A DNA stretch of 64,000 nucleotides from Gammaproteobacteria bacterium (GCA_026196575.1 JAPHSX010000053.1:16240-80239), one strand, 5' to 3'. Counted from the stretch's first letter, positions 23,141 to 35,704 are shown. Notes: generated from the sequence alone by a model not told the origin. Made by a program: numbers and translations.

Positions 23141-23707
23141 ATGAGTAAGAAGAAAATGCCAGCCGATAGTCACAGCGGGACCGAGGAGCTTGCCGCCGAG
23201 GCGCCGGTTGAGGAGACCGGCGCCAAGGTTGAGGTTGGCACCGAGGATCCGGCACTGCTGCTGGAGGACGCTCGCGCCAAGGCCGACGAGCACTGGAACC
23301 AGGTGCTGCGCATCCAGGCAGAACTGGAGAATACCCGCCGCCGTGCCCAGGCCGATGTCGAGAAGGCCCACAAGTATGGCCTGGAGAAATTTGCCCAGGA
23401 GCTGCTGCCGGTAAAGGACAGCCTGGAGATGGGGCTGGCCGCCGCCGAGGGCAGCGACCATGAGATCGCCGCGAAATTGCGCGAGGGAACCGAGCTGACC
23501 CTGAAGATGCTCATCGGGGTACTGGAAAAGTTCGGTGTGAAGGAGGTCAATCCGTTGGGGCAGTCCTTTAACCCCGAGCTGCACCAGGCGATGAGCATGC
23601 AGCCCTCCGAGGAGCATGCCCCGAACACCGTCACCCTGGTGATGCAGAAGGGTTACACCCTTAACGACCGGCTGATTCGCCCGGCGATGGTGATGGTAAG
23701 TAAATAA
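23141..23707 (+). CDS. grpE: Nucleotide exchange factor GrpE
   Basis: RIQAELENTRRRAQADVEKAHKYGLEKFAQELLPVKDSLEMGL; between hrcA and dnaK. Confidence 0.96.
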   Translation: MSKKKMPADSHSGTEELAAEAPVEETGAKVEVGTEDPALLLEDARAKADEHWNQVLRIQAELENTRRRAQADVEKAHKYGLEKFAQELLPVKDSLEMGLAAAEGSDHEIAAKLREGTELTLKMLIGVLEKFGVKEVNPLGQSFNPELHQAMSMQPSEEHAPNTVTLVMQKGYTLNDRLIRPAMVMVSK

Positions 23708-23792
23708 TCCTTGAATTCGATCGGGTCGCCATTATGTACGGCCTAACACTTTTTCCCCACGGGGACAGCACAGACATTTTGGAGAGATGAAG

Positions 23793-25730
23793 ATGGGCAA
23801 GATTATCGGTATTGACCTGGGCACCACCAACAGCTGCGTGGCGGTAATGGAAGGTGGCAAGCCGCGCGTCATCGAGAACAGCGAGGGTGCCCGTACCACC
23901 CCCTCCATCATTGCCTACAGCAAGGACGATGATGAGGTACTGGTCGGCCAGTCGGCCAAGCGTCAGGCGGTCACCAACCCGGAGAACACCCTGTTTGCCA
24001 TCAAGCGCCTCATTGGCCGTCGCTTTACCGACGCCGAGGTGCAGAAAGATATCAAGATGGTGCCCTACAAGATCGTCAAGGCCGACAACGGTGATGCCTG
24101 GGTTGAGGTGAAGGGCAAGAAGATGGCCGCCCCCGAGATCTCCGCCAAGGTGCTGCAGAAGATGAAGAAGACCGCCGAGGAGTACCTTGGTGAAGAGGTG
24201 ACCGAGGCGGTGATCACGGTACCCGCCTACTTCAATGATTCGCAGCGCCAGGCCACCAAGGATGCGGGCAAGATCGCCGGTCTCGAGGTGAAGCGTATCA
24301 TTAACGAGCCGACCGCCGCGGCGCTCGCTTTCGGCATGGACAAGCAGACAGGGGATCGCAAGATCGCGGTCTATGACCTGGGTGGCGGCACCTTCGATAT
24401 CTCCATTATCGAGATCAATGAGATCGACGGTGAGCACCAGTTCGAGGTGCTGTCGACGAATGGCGATACCTTCCTCGGTGGCGAGGACTTCGACCTGCGC
24501 CTCATCGACTACCTGGCCGAGGAGTTCAAAAAAGAGAGCAGTGTCGACCTGCATACCGATCCGCTGGCCTTGCAGCGTCTGAAGGAGGCCGCCGAGAAGG
24601 CGAAGATCGAGCTCTCCTCCAGCCAGCAGACCGAGGTCAATCTGCCATATATCACCGCTGACGCCACCGGGCCGAAGCACCTCAACATCAAGATCACCCG
24701 CGCCAAGTTCGAGTCGCTGGTCGAGGAGCTGATCAAGCGCACCGTCGAGCCGTGCCGCATCGCCCTGAAGGATGCCAGCGTATCCGCCTCCGAGATCGAT
24801 GATGTGATCCTGGTCGGCGGCATGAGCCGCATGCCCAAGGTGCAGCAAACTGTAGAGAGTATCTTCGGCAAGGAGCCGCGCAAGGACGTCAACCCCGACG
24901 AGGCGGTGGCCGTGGGTGCCGCCATTCAGGGTGGTGTACTCGGGGGCGAGGTCAAGGATGTGCTGCTGCTCGACGTTACCCCACTGTCACTCGGTATCGA
25001 GACCATGGGCGGTGTGATGACCAAGCTCATCGACAAGAACACCACCATCCCCACCAAGGCAAGTCAGGTCTTCTCCACCGCCGATGACAACCAGACCGCG
25101 GTGACCGTGCACGTGCTGCAGGGTGAGCGTGAACAGGCGGCGGCCAACAAGTCGCTGGGGCGTTTCGACCTTACCGATATTCCACCTGCACCGCGCGGCG
25201 TGCCGCAGATCGAGGTCTCCTTCGATATCGACGCCAACGGCATTCTCAACGTCTCGGCCAAGGACAAGGGCACCGGCAAACAGCAGAATATCGTGATCAA
25301 GGCCTCCTCCGGTCTCTCCGATGCCGAGATCGAGAAGATGGTGCAGGATGCCGAGGCGCACAAGGCCGAGGATGCCAAATTCCACGAACTGGTGACCGCC
25401 CGTAACACGGCTGACAACATGATTCACGCCACCCGCAAAGGGCTCAAGGAGGTGGGCGACAAGATCGATGAGGCCGAGAAGACAGCGATCGAGAGCGCCA
25501 TCAAGGATCTGGAAGAGGCGATGAAGGGTGACGACAAGGAGGCGATTGAAGCCAAAACCAACGCCCTTACCGAGGCCTCCGGCAAGATGGCTGAGAAGCT
25601 CTATGCCCAGCAGGACGCCGAGGGCGGTGCTGCCGCTGGCGCTGAGGGGGCCGATGCCGGTGGCTCCGCCAAGGCCGGTGGCGACGATGTGGTCGATGCC
25701 GAGTTTGAAGAGGTCGACGAAAAGAAATAA
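23793..25730 (+). CDS. dnaK: Molecular chaperone DnaK
   Basis: [39 protein letters not shown]. Confidence 0.98.
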   Translation: MGKIIGIDLGTTNSCVAVMEGGKPRVIENSEGARTTPSIIAYSKDDDEVLVGQSAKRQAVTNPENTLFAIKRLIGRRFTDAEVQKDIKMVPYKIVKADNGDAWVEVKGKKMAAPEISAKVLQKMKKTAEEYLGEEVTEAVITVPAYFNDSQRQATKDAGKIAGLEVKRIINEPTAAALAFGMDKQTGDRKIAVYDLGGGTFDISIIEINEIDGEHQFEVLSTNGDTFLGGEDFDLRLIDYLAEEFKKESSVDLHTDPLALQRLKEAAEKAKIELSSSQQTEVNLPYITADATGPKHLNIKITRAKFESLVEELIKRTVEPCRIALKDASVSASEIDDVILVGGMSRMPKVQQTVESIFGKEPRKDVNPDEAVAVGAAIQGGVLGGEVKDVLLLDVTPLSLGIETMGGVMTKLIDKNTTIPTKASQVFSTADDNQTAVTVHVLQGEREQAAANKSLGRFDLTDIPPAPRGVPQIEVSFDIDANGILNVSAKDKGTGKQQNIVIKASSGLSDAEIEKMVQDAEAHKAEDAKFHELVTARNTADNMIHATRKGLKEVGDKIDEAEKTAIESAIKDLEEAMKGDDKEAIEAKTNALTEASGKMAEKLYAQQDAEGGAAAGAEGADAGGSAKAGGDDVVDAEFEEVDEKK

Positions 25731-25750
25731 GGTCTGGACGGCGACCCTGA

Positions 25751-25787
25751 ACGGCAACAGGCGGATCATCCGCCTGTTGCCGTTTTA
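25751..25787 (+). terminator. Strong hairpin terminator between dnaK and dnaJ
   Basis: ACGGCAACAGGCGGATCATCCGCCTGTTGCCGTTTT: near-perfect inverted repeat followed by T run. Confidence 0.75.
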
Positions 25788-25872
25788 ACCGGTGCCGTTT
25801 ACGGAGCCACGGTGCAACCACAGCCCGAAGTGTAACGACAACCCAAAGTGTAACCACAACAAAGCGAAGACG

Positions 25873-27009
25873 ATGGCGAAACGTGACTTTTACGAAGTAT
25901 TGGGGGTGCAGAAAAACGCCACCGAGGCCGAGATCAAGAAGGCCTTTAAGCGTCTGGCGATGAAGCACCACCCGGATCGCAATCCGGACGACACAGCGGC
26001 GGAGGGGAAATTCAAGGAGGCCAAGGAGGCCTACGACATCCTCTCCGATGCAAAGAAGCGCGCCGCCTACGATCAGTTTGGTCACGCGGGGGTCGACGCC
26101 AGCATGGGCGGCGGCCAAGGTGGCGGCTACGGCGGTAACGGCTCTTTTTCCGATATTTTCGGTGATGTTTTTGGTGATGTCTTTGGCGGCGGCGGTGGTC
26201 GTGGCGGTCAGCGCGTCTATCGTGGTGCCGACCTGCGCTATAACCTCGAACTCAATCTGGAGGAGGCGGTTAACGGCACCTCGGTAAAGATTCGTGTCCC
26301 GACGCTGGTTACCTGTGAAGAGTGTGGTGGCAGCGGGGCCAAAAAGGGCTCCTCGCCGACCACCTGTCCGACCTGCCACGGTCATGGCCAGGTGCGTATG
26401 CAGCAGGGGTTTTTCTCACTGCAGCAGACCTGTCCGCGTTGTCACGGCAGTGGCAAGATCATCACCGATCCCTGCCGCGCCTGTCATGGTGAGGGACGCA
26501 AGGAGAAACAGAAGACCCTCTCGGTGAAGGTGCCACCCGGTGTCGATAACGGTGATCGTATTCGCCTGAGTGGTGAAGGCGAGGCGGGTGAACACGGTGG
26601 CCCGGCTGGTGACCTTTATGTGCAGATCAGTGTGCGTGAGCACCCGATCTTCAAACGTGACGGCGGCGATCTCTACTGCGAGGTGCCGATCGGCTTTACC
26701 ACCGCGGCACTAGGCGGTGAGCTTGATGTACCCACCCTCAATGGTCGGGTAAGACTCAAGGTGCCCGCCGAGAGTCAGACCGGCAAGCTGTTCCGTATGC
26801 GTGGCAAGGGGGTAAAGTCGGTGCGCAGCAGCCAGGTGGGCGATCTGCTCTGTCGCATCGTGGTCGAGACCCCGGTCAACCTCACCGGCAAGCAGAAGGA
26901 GTTGTTGCAGGAGTTTGACGCCAGCATGAAGGACAACGGCAAACACAGCCCCAAGCACCATGGCTGGCTTGATGGGGTAAAGAAGTTTTTTGACGACATG
27001 AAACTGTAG
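25873..27009 (+). CDS. dnaJ: Molecular chaperone DnaJ
   Basis: [40 protein letters not shown]; four CxxCxGxG-type repeats. Confidence 0.97.
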   Translation: MAKRDFYEVLGVQKNATEAEIKKAFKRLAMKHHPDRNPDDTAAEGKFKEAKEAYDILSDAKKRAAYDQFGHAGVDASMGGGQGGGYGGNGSFSDIFGDVFGDVFGGGGGRGGQRVYRGADLRYNLELNLEEAVNGTSVKIRVPTLVTCEECGGSGAKKGSSPTTCPTCHGHGQVRMQQGFFSLQQTCPRCHGSGKIITDPCRACHGEGRKEKQKTLSVKVPPGVDNGDRIRLSGEGEAGEHGGPAGDLYVQISVREHPIFKRDGGDLYCEVPIGFTTAALGGELDVPTLNGRVRLKVPAESQTGKLFRMRGKGVKSVRSSQVGDLLCRIVVETPVNLTGKQKELLQEFDASMKDNGKHSPKHHGWLDGVKKFFDDMKL

Positions 27010-27051
27010 CTCGTGGGGTTGCTCCTGATAGTTACCCTATCTTCACAGCAG

Positions 27052-27081
27052 GCCACCGCTCCCGCGGTGGCTTTTGCTTTT
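27052..27081 (+). terminator. Intrinsic terminator after dnaJ
   Basis: GCCACCGC-TCCC-GCGGTGGC followed by TTTTGCTTTT. Confidence 0.75.
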
Positions 27082-27094
27082 CGACAAGAGGTGC

Positions 27095-27619
27095 ATGATG
27101 GCTGAAGAGAGTAATAATCCGGTGTGGCGCAATCGCATTGATGGCGTTCGTCGTCGTCTGCTTGGCGGTCTGCTGGCCGGTGGTGCCGTCCTGGCCACCA
27201 CGGCCGTGGCGCGTGCTGCAGACGAGGAGGCGGTGGAGCCACGCTTTCCCGGCGACCCGCCGGATCACTATGTGGTGTTTCAGTTCAACAAGTCCGACCT
27301 GGGCTATCAGGACCATGTGATCTTCTCCATCGGCGCGGTGCTGCGCAAGTATGGCGATAACGTAAAGATCGTCGTTGTCGCCTTTGCCGAGGGGATCCAT
27401 ATCCTCGCCAGCAAACCGGGACGTGAGGTGAAGGAGGAGATCCGCCAGCGCGTCTCCTCACTGGCGCAATACGGAGTCGAGTTTCACGCCTGCGGCAATA
27501 CCCTGAAGAGCCTGAACTGGAGCGAGAAGGATCTGCTCCCCTTCGCCCAGGTGGTCGAGGTGGGGGCCGCCGATCTGATGGAGCTGCAGGAGCAGGGTTA
27601 CAGCTACATCAGCTGGTAG
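27095..27619 (+). CDS. DsrE-family-like protein with Tat-type signal peptide
   Basis: VRRRLLGGLLAGGAVLATTAVARA signal; HVIFSIGAVLRKYGDNVKIVVVAFAEGI...YGVEFHACGNTLKSL resembles periplasmic DsrE/DsrF-like proteins. Confidence 0.75.
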   Translation: MMAEESNNPVWRNRIDGVRRRLLGGLLAGGAVLATTAVARAADEEAVEPRFPGDPPDHYVVFQFNKSDLGYQDHVIFSIGAVLRKYGDNVKIVVVAFAEGIHILASKPGREVKEEIRQRVSSLAQYGVEFHACGNTLKSLNWSEKDLLPFAQVVEVGAADLMELQEQGYSYISW

Positions 27620-27646
27620 GCGTGCAGTACAGAAACAACGTCATGA

Positions 27647-28468
<822 letters not shown>

Positions 28469-28490
28469 CCTCTCTTGCATTGTGTGAAAT

Positions 28491-28522
28491 AGACGGGCCG
28501 CAATAGCGGCCTGTCTGGTTTT
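28491..28522 (+). terminator. Intrinsic terminator after dapB
   Basis: AGACGGGCCGC-AATA-GCGGCCTGTCT (one mismatch) followed by GGTTTT. Confidence 0.65.
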
Positions 28523-28625
28523 GGGGGGAGATATCAGATGTTATCGGTGATCCCGTGATTCACCCCCCGTGGCGCGTGGTGTATCATAACCGGCTTTGCT
28601 GCCTTACCTGCGACGGTCATAATCA

Positions 28626-29724
28626 ATGTTGGAAATCAATCTTATTGTTAACAAAATCAAGGATATGCGAGGGCGCGTGGCTGCCCTGAGGGGGTATCTT
28701 TGACTATGAGGTCAAGAGCGAGAGACTGACCGAGGTCGAGCGTGAGCTGGAGGACCCCAAGATCTGGGACAAGCCGGAGTATGCCCAGGAGCTGGGGCGT
28801 GAGCGCTCGGCGCTGGAGAAGGTGGTCTCCACCATCGATGCGCTGACCGGCGGCCTGGCCGATGCCCGTGACCTGCTGGAGATGGCCGCCGAGGAGGATG
28901 ATGAGGCGGGCGTGGCGGCGGTGGAGGCGGATCTCGATCAGTTTGAGAAGCGGCTGCAGGAGCTGGAGTTCCGCCGCATGTTCTCCGGCGAGATGGATGC
29001 CAATAACGCCTATCTCGATATCCAGGCCGGCTCCGGTGGTACCGAGGCGCAGGACTGGGCCAACATCCTGCTGCGCATGTACCTGCGCTGGGGCGAGGCA
29101 CGCGGCTTCAAGACCGAGCTGATGGAGGTCTCCGAGGGCGAGGTGGCCGGCATCAAGTCGGCCACCATCCGCTATGAGGGGGAGTACGCCTTCGGCTGGC
29201 TGCGTACCGAGATTGGGGTGCACCGTCTGGTGCGCAAATCCCCCTTCGATTCGGGCAACCGCCGCCACACCTCGTTTGCCTCGGTCTTCGTCTCGCCCGA
29301 GATTGACGACACGGTGCAGATTGATATCAATCCGGCAGACCTGCGCATCGACGTCTATCGCGCCTCCGGGGCCGGCGGACAGCACGTCAATCGCACCGAG
29401 TCGGCGGTGCGCATTACCCACAACCCCACCGGTATTGTGGTGCAGTGCCAGAACGACCGCTCGCAGCACAAGAACAAGGATCAGGCGATGAAGCAGCTCA
29501 AGGCCAAACTCTACGAGTATGAGATGCAGAAGCGTAACGCCGCCGCCCAGGTGCTGGAGGACTCCAAGTCCGATATCGGCTGGGGCAGCCAGATCCGCTC
29601 CTATGTGCTGGATCAGTCGCGCATCAAGGATCTGCGCACCGGGGTCGAGACCAGCAATACCCAGGCGGTGCTGGACGGCGATTTGGATGATTTTATCGAG
29701 GCCAGCCTGAAGAGCGGTCTCTAA
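28626..29724 (+). CDS. prfB: Peptide chain release factor 2 (programmed +1 frameshift)
   Basis: ATG 28626 frame gives [25 protein letters not shown] then in-frame TGA at 28701-28703 inside AGGGGGTATCTTTGAC; the +1 frame (GAC at 28702) continues in the 28822-29724 ORF containing [18 protein letters not shown]. Confidence 0.97.
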
Positions 29725-29741
29725 CCAACGGTTGAATAATG

Positions 29742-31271
29742 ATGAGCGAAGAGAATCAGGTCCAGGGTCAGGAAGCGACACAGGAAGAGGCGAGGGACGA
29801 GAACAAGTTGATTGCCGAGCGCCGCGCCAAGTTGACGGCACTGCGTGAGAATGGCATCCCTTTCCCCAATGACTTTCGGCGCAACGTGGTGGCCGGTGAG
29901 CTGCACGCCAAGTATGGCGAGATGGAGAAGGAGCAACTGGAGACCGAGAACGTGCGCGTTGCCGTGGCCGGTCGCATGATGGGCAAGCGCATCATGGGCA
30001 AGGCAAGCTTTGCCCAGGTGAAGGATATGTCCGGTGCGATCCAGCTCTATGTTCAGGGGGCGCTGGTGGGTGAGGCGGTGTACGAGCAGTTCAAGACCTG
30101 GGATGTCGGCGATATCCTCGGCGGCGAGGGCATCCTGTTCAAGACCAACAAAGGCGAGCTGTCGGTGAAGGTCGATACCATTCGCCTCCTTACCAAGTCG
30201 TTGCGCCCGCTGCCGGAGAAGTGGCACGGCCTCTCCGATCAGGAGACCAAATACCGTCAGCGCTACCTCGACCTCATCGTCAACGATGTGACCCGTGACA
30301 CCTTTAAGATGCGCTCGCAGATCATCCACTATATTCGTGAATTCATGGTGGCGCGCCAGTTCCTGGAGGTGGAGACGCCGATGATGCAGGCGATCCCCGG
30401 CGGCGCCGCCGCCAAGCCCTTCACCACCTACCACAACGCCCTCGATATGGAGCTCTTTCTGCGTATCGCGCCCGAGCTCTACCTCAAGCGGCTGGTGGTG
30501 GGCGGCTTTGAGCGGGTCTTCGAGATCAACCGTAACTTCCGTAACGAGGGGCTCTCCACCCGCCACAATCCCGAGTTCACCATGATGGAGTTCTATCAGG
30601 CCTACGCCGATTATCGCGACCTGATGGACATGACCGAGGAGCTGTTGCGCGGCCTGGCCGAGACAGTGCTGGGCACCACCCTGGTCAACTATCAGGGCGA
30701 TGTCTACGATTTCGGCAAGCCCTTTGCGCGGATGTCGATCAAGGAGTCGATTCTGCACTTCAACCCCGAAATTACTGCCGCACAGCTGGAGGATATCGGG
30801 CAGGCGCGCGGAGTGGCAGAACGGCTGGGGCTGAAACTCAAGGATTCCTACGGACTGGGCAAGGTGCAGATCGAGATCTTCGAGGAGACGGTGGAGCACC
30901 GCCTCAAGGATCCCACCTTTATTACCGGTTACCCGACCGAGGTCTCACCGCTGGCACGTCGCAACGATGAGGATCACTTCGTTACCGACCGCTTTGAGTT
31001 CTTCATCGGCGGGCGTGAGCTGGCCAACGGCTTCTCCGAGCTGAACGACGCCGAGGATCAGGCCGAACGTTTTCGCAAGCAGGTGGAGGAGAAGGACGCC
31101 GGTGATGAGGAGGCAATGCACTTTGATGCCGACTACATCGTCGCCCTGGAGCATGGCCTGCCACCCACCGCCGGCGAGGGGATCGGTATCGACCGTCTGG
31201 TAATGCTCTTTGCCAATGCCCCGTCGATTCGCGATGTGCTGCTATTCCCGCATATGCGCCCGCAGTTGTAA
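29742..31271 (+). CDS. lysS: Lysine--tRNA ligase
   Basis: Class II aa[54 protein letters not shown]. Confidence 0.97.
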   Translation: MSEENQVQGQEATQEEARDENKLIAERRAKLTALRENGIPFPNDFRRNVVAGELHAKYGEMEKEQLETENVRVAVAGRMMGKRIMGKASFAQVKDMSGAIQLYVQGALVGEAVYEQFKTWDVGDILGGEGILFKTNKGELSVKVDTIRLLTKSLRPLPEKWHGLSDQETKYRQRYLDLIVNDVTRDTFKMRSQIIHYIREFMVARQFLEVETPMMQAIPGGAAAKPFTTYHNALDMELFLRIAPELYLKRLVVGGFERVFEINRNFRNEGLSTRHNPEFTMMEFYQAYADYRDLMDMTEELLRGLAETVLGTTLVNYQGDVYDFGKPFARMSIKESILHFNPEITAAQLEDIGQARGVAERLGLKLKDSYGLGKVQIEIFEETVEHRLKDPTFITGYPTEVSPLARRNDEDHFVTDRFEFFIGGRELANGFSELNDAEDQAERFRKQVEEKDAGDEEAMHFDADYIVALEHGLPPTAGEGIGIDRLVMLFANAPSIRDVLLFPHMRPQL

Positions 31272-31296
31272 CGGCACACGCCCTACCATAAATCAA

Positions 31297-31327
31297 ACAG
31301 CCCGCAAAAGCGGGCTGTCTGGTTTTT
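31297..31327 (+). terminator. Intrinsic terminator after lysS
   Basis: ACAGCCCGC-AAAA-GCGGGCTGT followed by CTGGTTTTT. Confidence 0.85.
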
Positions 31328-31347
31328 ATCCGGTGATCAACAGGCGG

Positions 31348-32190
31348 TTAGAAGGAGAGCAGGCGCTGTGCCTCACGGATATCATCGGCGGTCTCTTCCA
31401 TCTCGATAACATTGATGTCGTGGCTCAGCCCCAGTTTGGCGAAGGCGGGGATGGCGCTCCAGTCTTCATTGGCAAGAGGGTGGTTGCTCCCCATATAGCT
31501 TTGCAGGTTGGCGACGGTCACCACATCGACGTAGTCGACCTGCTCCGAATCACGACTGAGATTTTCGTGCTCGGCTGCCACCTTTACCAGCTCTGCCGGA
31601 AAGTTCCAGGCCTGCAGGATCGCCTTGCCGATCTTGGGGTGGAGCTTGCGGATAATAAGGTCGAGCGTTGCCTCATCCTCCAGCAACTCCGGGTACTCCT
31701 CTGCCTTGGTGAGGATGGGCAGGGCGCCGATATCATGTATCAGCCCCGCCAGCATTGCCTGTTCGGGCGAGAGTTTGGTGTAGGCGGCGGCGAGAACATG
31801 GCTGATGGCCGCGACCGTAGTACTGTGCTCCCATATTTCGCGCAGCTTGCGATCGGTTACATCGGAGGTTGCCTGGAACATCTGCTGCATCACCATTGAG
31901 ACGACCATGTCGCGGATCAGCTTCATGCCGAGCCGGTTGACGGCCATATCGAGGTTGTCGATCTCACGACTGGCACGCATCAGCGGGCTGTTGGCTACCT
32001 GAATGATGCGGGCGCTGAGGGCGGCATCGGTGGCAATCACCCGGGCGATATCGGAAATGGATGAATTCTCGTCATCGACCGCATCACGCACCCGCAGGGC
32101 GACCTCGGGCAGGGTGGGAAGTACCAGTTCGTTCTTTTCCAGATCCTTGAGTAGCTCCTGCAGGAACTGCTTGGCTATATCGGATGCCAT
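31348..32190 (-). CDS. HDOD domain-containing protein
   Basis: LPTLPEVALRVRDAVDDENSSISDIARVIATDAALSARIIQVANSPL...AGLIHDIGALPIL. Confidence 0.9.
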   Translation of the reverse strand: MASDIAKQFLQELLKDLEKNELVLPTLPEVALRVRDAVDDENSSISDIARVIATDAALSARIIQVANSPLMRASREIDNLDMAVNRLGMKLIRDMVVSMVMQQMFQATSDVTDRKLREIWEHSTTVAAISHVLAAAYTKLSPEQAMLAGLIHDIGALPILTKAEEYPELLEDEATLDLIIRKLHPKIGKAILQAWNFPAELVKVAAEHENLSRDSEQVDYVDVVTVANLQSYMGSNHPLANEDWSAIPAFAKLGLSHDINVIEMEETADDIREAQRLLSF

Positions 32191-32214
32191 GGTTGCCCCT
32201 TAGTTATGCCACTG

Positions 32215-33285
32215 TCATGTCGACGGATGTGCTTGCTCGATAAACCGGTATGGCAACTTACGCATATCGAGCCGCGGTCCATCGGCATCCTGCAGGTGGA
32301 GGGTCTGCTGTTGCGCACTGTTGATCTCGGCCACCACCAGCAACTCGCACCCCCCCTCCGGGACACGGCAGGCGCGCACCACCTTGCCGGCACCCTGCGC
32401 GCTCTGTGAGTCGGCGGCGTAGAGATCGGTGCCGGGGGGCGGTGGCTCCGCTGAATTGATATATGCCCGATACATGCGTCGTTTGAGTTTACCAAGATAT
32501 TGCATGCGTGCCACCACCTCCTGGCCCGGATAGCACCCTTTTTTGAAGTTGACGCCATCAATCAGCTGCAGATTGACCATCTGGGGGACAAAGGCCTCGA
32601 CGGTGTCGCCGGTGATCTGGGGAATGCCGGCGCGGATCTCCAACAACTCCCAACCGTCGGCACCGACTGGGGTTGCCTCCGGGGTGAGCCGGTGCCACAA
32701 GGCTTGCAGTCGTTCGGGGGTGGCGAGACAGATAAACCGGGGAGCCCCGCCGGGACGGCGCAGCAGGGTGACCCCGTCAAGGGTAAGCGAGTGGCCCGCC
32801 TCGACGGGGCAATCGCCCAGCGCCTGGGTAAGCAGGCTGTCGGCCTGTGGGCCGCCAAGGCCAAGACTGACCAGTTTACTCCCCGCCTCCTCCAGCTTTA
32901 CCGCGGAGCGCATGATAAAGATGCCAAGCCGTTTTTGTACTGCCGCCAGCAACTCTTGTGGCAACTGCAGGTAGTAGTCGGCATCGCGCATAAACAGGGT
33001 GAAGAGGGCCAGCATCCGCCCCTTGGCGGTGCAATAGCTGTTGAGCTGATGATGTTCGGCATCGACCAGACGCACGTCATTACTGGTCTGGCCCTGCAGG
33101 AAATCGGCCGTATCCTGACCACTGGCACGCAACAGGCCAAGGTGTGTCAACGGAACCAGGACCGTGCTGGAGGTGACGCATTGCAGTTCGGTGGTGGCAT
33201 TGCCAAAATCGGTGACCCGCCCCCCGACGAGGGTCGCTCCCTGCTGCTGTAAAAAATTAACCCAGCTACTCTGTTCAATACCCAT
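32215..33285 (-). CDS. ygfZ: Folate-binding protein YgfZ
   Basis: FLQGQTSNDV...SYCTAKGRMLALF...KKGCYPGQEVVARMQYLGKLKRRMY (KGCxxGQE motif). Confidence 0.94.
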   Translation of the reverse strand: MGIEQSSWVNFLQQQGATLVGGRVTDFGNATTELQCVTSSTVLVPLTHLGLLRASGQDTADFLQGQTSNDVRLVDAEHHQLNSYCTAKGRMLALFTLFMRDADYYLQLPQELLAAVQKRLGIFIMRSAVKLEEAGSKLVSLGLGGPQADSLLTQALGDCPVEAGHSLTLDGVTLLRRPGGAPRFICLATPERLQALWHRLTPEATPVGADGWELLEIRAGIPQITGDTVEAFVPQMVNLQLIDGVNFKKGCYPGQEVVARMQYLGKLKRRMYRAYINSAEPPPPGTDLYAADSQSAQGAGKVVRACRVPEGGCELLVVAEINSAQQQTLHLQDADGPRLDMRKLPYRFIEQAHPST

Positions 33286-33462
33286 GGAGTTTTTTTCCTA
33301 CTGAAACGGTGGGCCAATGATAGCGAAATATCCGTGGCGTGGTAAGTTTATCCAGAATCCGCACATTTCATCTATCAGGATAAATGGTGTGGTGCCCGGG
33401 CAAATCAATCGCCACCGCTGAAAAAGGGAGACAGTCGTGTCGAACAGGGAGGAGTTTTTCAT

Positions 33463-33933
33463 ATGAACGCGCCAAGATTCGCCACCCCGCTGCGACTACA
33501 CGTTGGCGGGTCGCGACGTTTGCGGTGGGTTGTGGCCGCGTTTCTCTCCATTTCGCTGCTGGCGCTGTTGGCGCTGCCGCTGGCCTGGTCGGTAAAGCTG
33601 CCGATGGCCCTGTTTCTGAGCGCCCTGTTCTTCGCGGCCTGGCGCAAGCGGGCGGAGTTGGGCGGGGTGCCGGTTGAGCTTGTACTGCTCGGTGATGGCG
33701 GCTGGCGGCTGCAGCGGGGCGGGGAGTCTCTCCCCCTGCAACTGCTCGGCCAGAGCACGGTAAGCCATTCGCTGTTGCTGCTCTGCTTTGCCGGGCCGCC
33801 GGGGCAGGGTGGCTTCGACTGTCTGCTGTGGCAGGCGGAGTTGCCGCCGCTGCTGTGGCGCCGCCTGCGGCTCTATCTGCGCCTTTATGCCGCGCAATCC
33901 CCCCTTAGCTGGAGTGAAAGTTTTCCGGGGTGA
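33463..33933 (+). CDS. YgfX-like membrane protein
   Basis: 156 aa with two TM helices near the N terminus; [29 protein letters not shown]...[10 protein letters not shown]; between ygfZ and nadB. Confidence 0.6.
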   Translation: MNAPRFATPLRLHVGGSRRLRWVVAAFLSISLLALLALPLAWSVKLPMALFLSALFFAAWRKRAELGGVPVELVLLGDGGWRLQRGGESLPLQLLGQSTVSHSLLLLCFAGPPGQGGFDCLLWQAELPPLLWRRLRLYLRLYAAQSPLSWSESFPG

Positions 33934-35563
33934 GGATGGTGTTGACTGGCGGCTGGCTCTCGTCCGCCCGTGGGTAGTCGAGGGTGTAGTGCAGGCCGCG
34001 ACTCTCCTTTCGCGCCATTGCCGAGCGGATGATGAGATCGGCCACCACCACCAGATTGCGCAGCTCCAGCAGGTCGTTGCTGACGCGAAAGTTGCCATAG
34101 TACTCGGCGATCTCGCCGCTCAGCAGGTCAACGCGCCGCTTGGCCCGCTGCAGGCGTTTGTCGGTGCGCACGATACCAACATAGTCCCACATGAAGTGGC
34201 GCAACTCCTCCCAGTTGTGGGAGACCACCACCTCTTCGTCGGAGTCGGTGACGCGGCTCTCGTCCCACGCCGGCAGTGTCCGCGGCAGCGACACCGTGTC
34301 GAGCCGGGCGATGATGTCGCGGGCGGCGGCATGCCCGAATACCAGACACTCCAGCAGCGAATTGCTGGCCAGGCGATTGGCCCCATGCATGCCAGTAAAG
34401 GTGACCTCGCCAATGGCGTAGAGGCCGGGCAGGTCGGTGCGACCGTGGACATCGGTCATTACCCCGCCACAGGTGTAGTGGGCCGCCGGTACCACCGGGA
34501 TTGGCTCACGGGTGATGTCGATACCCAGCTCCATGCAGCGAAGATAGATATTGGGGAAGTGCTCGGTAATGAATTCGGCCGGCTTGTGGCTGATATCGAG
34601 ATAGAGACACTGTGCGCCAAGGCGCTTCATCTCGTGGTCGATGGCGCGGGCGACGATGTCCCGCGGCGCCAGCTCGGCGCGCTTGTCGAATCGGTGCATA
34701 AAACGGCTGCCGTCGGGCAGCTTGAGTATCCCCCCCTCGCCGCGAATGGCCTCGGTGATGAGGAACGACTTGGCCTTGGGGTGGTAGAGGCAGGTGGGGT
34801 GGAACTGGTTGAACTCCATGTTGGCGACGCGGCAGCCGGCGCGCCACGCCATGGCGATGCCATCGCCGGTGGAGAGGTCGGGGTTACTGGTGTAGAGATA
34901 GACCTTGCTGGCGCCGCCGCTGGCAAGCACGACAAAGCGCGCGCGGAACACCTCGACATGGCCTGAGTCGCGATTGAGCACATAGGCGCCGAGTACCCGA
35001 TCCTCGATGGTTCCCTGTTTGGCCCCCAGTTTGGCCCCGGTAATAAGGTCGATGGCAAGGCGGTGCTCGTGCAGGGTGATGTTGGGGTGGGCCTGCGCGG
35101 CGCCGAGCAGGGTGGTCTCTATCGCCTTGCCGGTGGCATCGGCGGCGTGGATCACCCGGCGGTGGCTGTGGCCACCCTCGCGGGTAAGGTGGTAGCCGCC
35201 CAGCCCATCCTCACGCCGCTCACGACTGAACTTGACGCCGTGGGCGATCAGGGTGCGGATCGCCTCGGCGGCATTCTCCGCCACATGGCGCACCACCGCC
35301 GGGTCGCACAGCCCGGCCCCGGCAGTGAGGGTATCCTGCAGATGGGACTCGACCGAGTCCTCCGGCTCCATCACCACGGCGACACCGCCCTGCGCATGGA
35401 GTGTGCATCCCTCGACTAGCTCCCCCTTGGCCAGGAGGGTCACCTTGGCATGCGCCGCCAGTTGCAGTGCCAGGGTGAGTCCGGCGGCACCACTGCCGAT
35501 TACCAGTATGTCGCTGCTATGTTGGAGCTGTCTGTTCACGGGCTGGGAAACCGAGTCTTTCAA
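33905..35563 (-). CDS. nadB: L-aspartate oxidase
   Basis: [19 protein letters not shown]...[15 protein letters not shown]...[26 protein letters not shown]. Confidence 0.96.
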   Translation of the reverse strand: MKDSVSQPVNRQLQHSSDILVIGSGAAGLTLALQLAAHAKVTLLAKGELVEGCTLHAQGGVAVVMEPEDSVESHLQDTLTAGAGLCDPAVVRHVAENAAEAIRTLIAHGVKFSRERREDGLGGYHLTREGGHSHRRVIHAADATGKAIETTLLGAAQAHPNITLHEHRLAIDLITGAKLGAKQGTIEDRVLGAYVLNRDSGHVEVFRARFVVLASGGASKVYLYTSNPDLSTGDGIAMAWRAGCRVANMEFNQFHPTCLYHPKAKSFLITEAIRGEGGILKLPDGSRFMHRFDKRAELAPRDIVARAIDHEMKRLGAQCLYLDISHKPAEFITEHFPNIYLRCMELGIDITREPIPVVPAAHYTCGGVMTDVHGRTDLPGLYAIGEVTFTGMHGANRLASNSLLECLVFGHAAARDIIARLDTVSLPRTLPAWDESRVTDSDEEVVVSHNWEELRHFMWDYVGIVRTDKRLQRAKRRVDLLSGEIAEYYGNFRVSNDLLELRNLVVVADLIIRSAMARKESRGLHYTLDYPRADESQPPVNTILTPENFHSS

Positions 35564-35676
35564 GTAGGGGTAAAGGCCGTTAAGCTTGACGCATCAAAGG
35601 GAGGCCGTTCATGGCTTCATTCACGGTATTCTGGCATACAATAGCGACTGTTGAGAATTAAAGTCTGCAGTCGGGC

Positions 35677-35704
35677 GAACTCTGCCACAGACGGCGTGTC
35701 ATAA
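35677..35704 (+). promoter_or_regulatory. Possible sigmaE/AlgU-type promoter upstream of rpoE
   Basis: GAACTC-N16-TCATAA; resembles GAACTT-N16/17-TC(TGA) but imperfect. Confidence 0.3.

Noticed and set aside
23661-24848. 395-aa minus-strand ORF antisense to dnaK
   Set aside because: Fully explained as antisense of the highly codon-biased dnaK gene
33384-33677. 97-aa ORF as possible sdhE
   Set aside because: Overlaps the ygfX-like gene in another frame and lacks SdhE-like sequence
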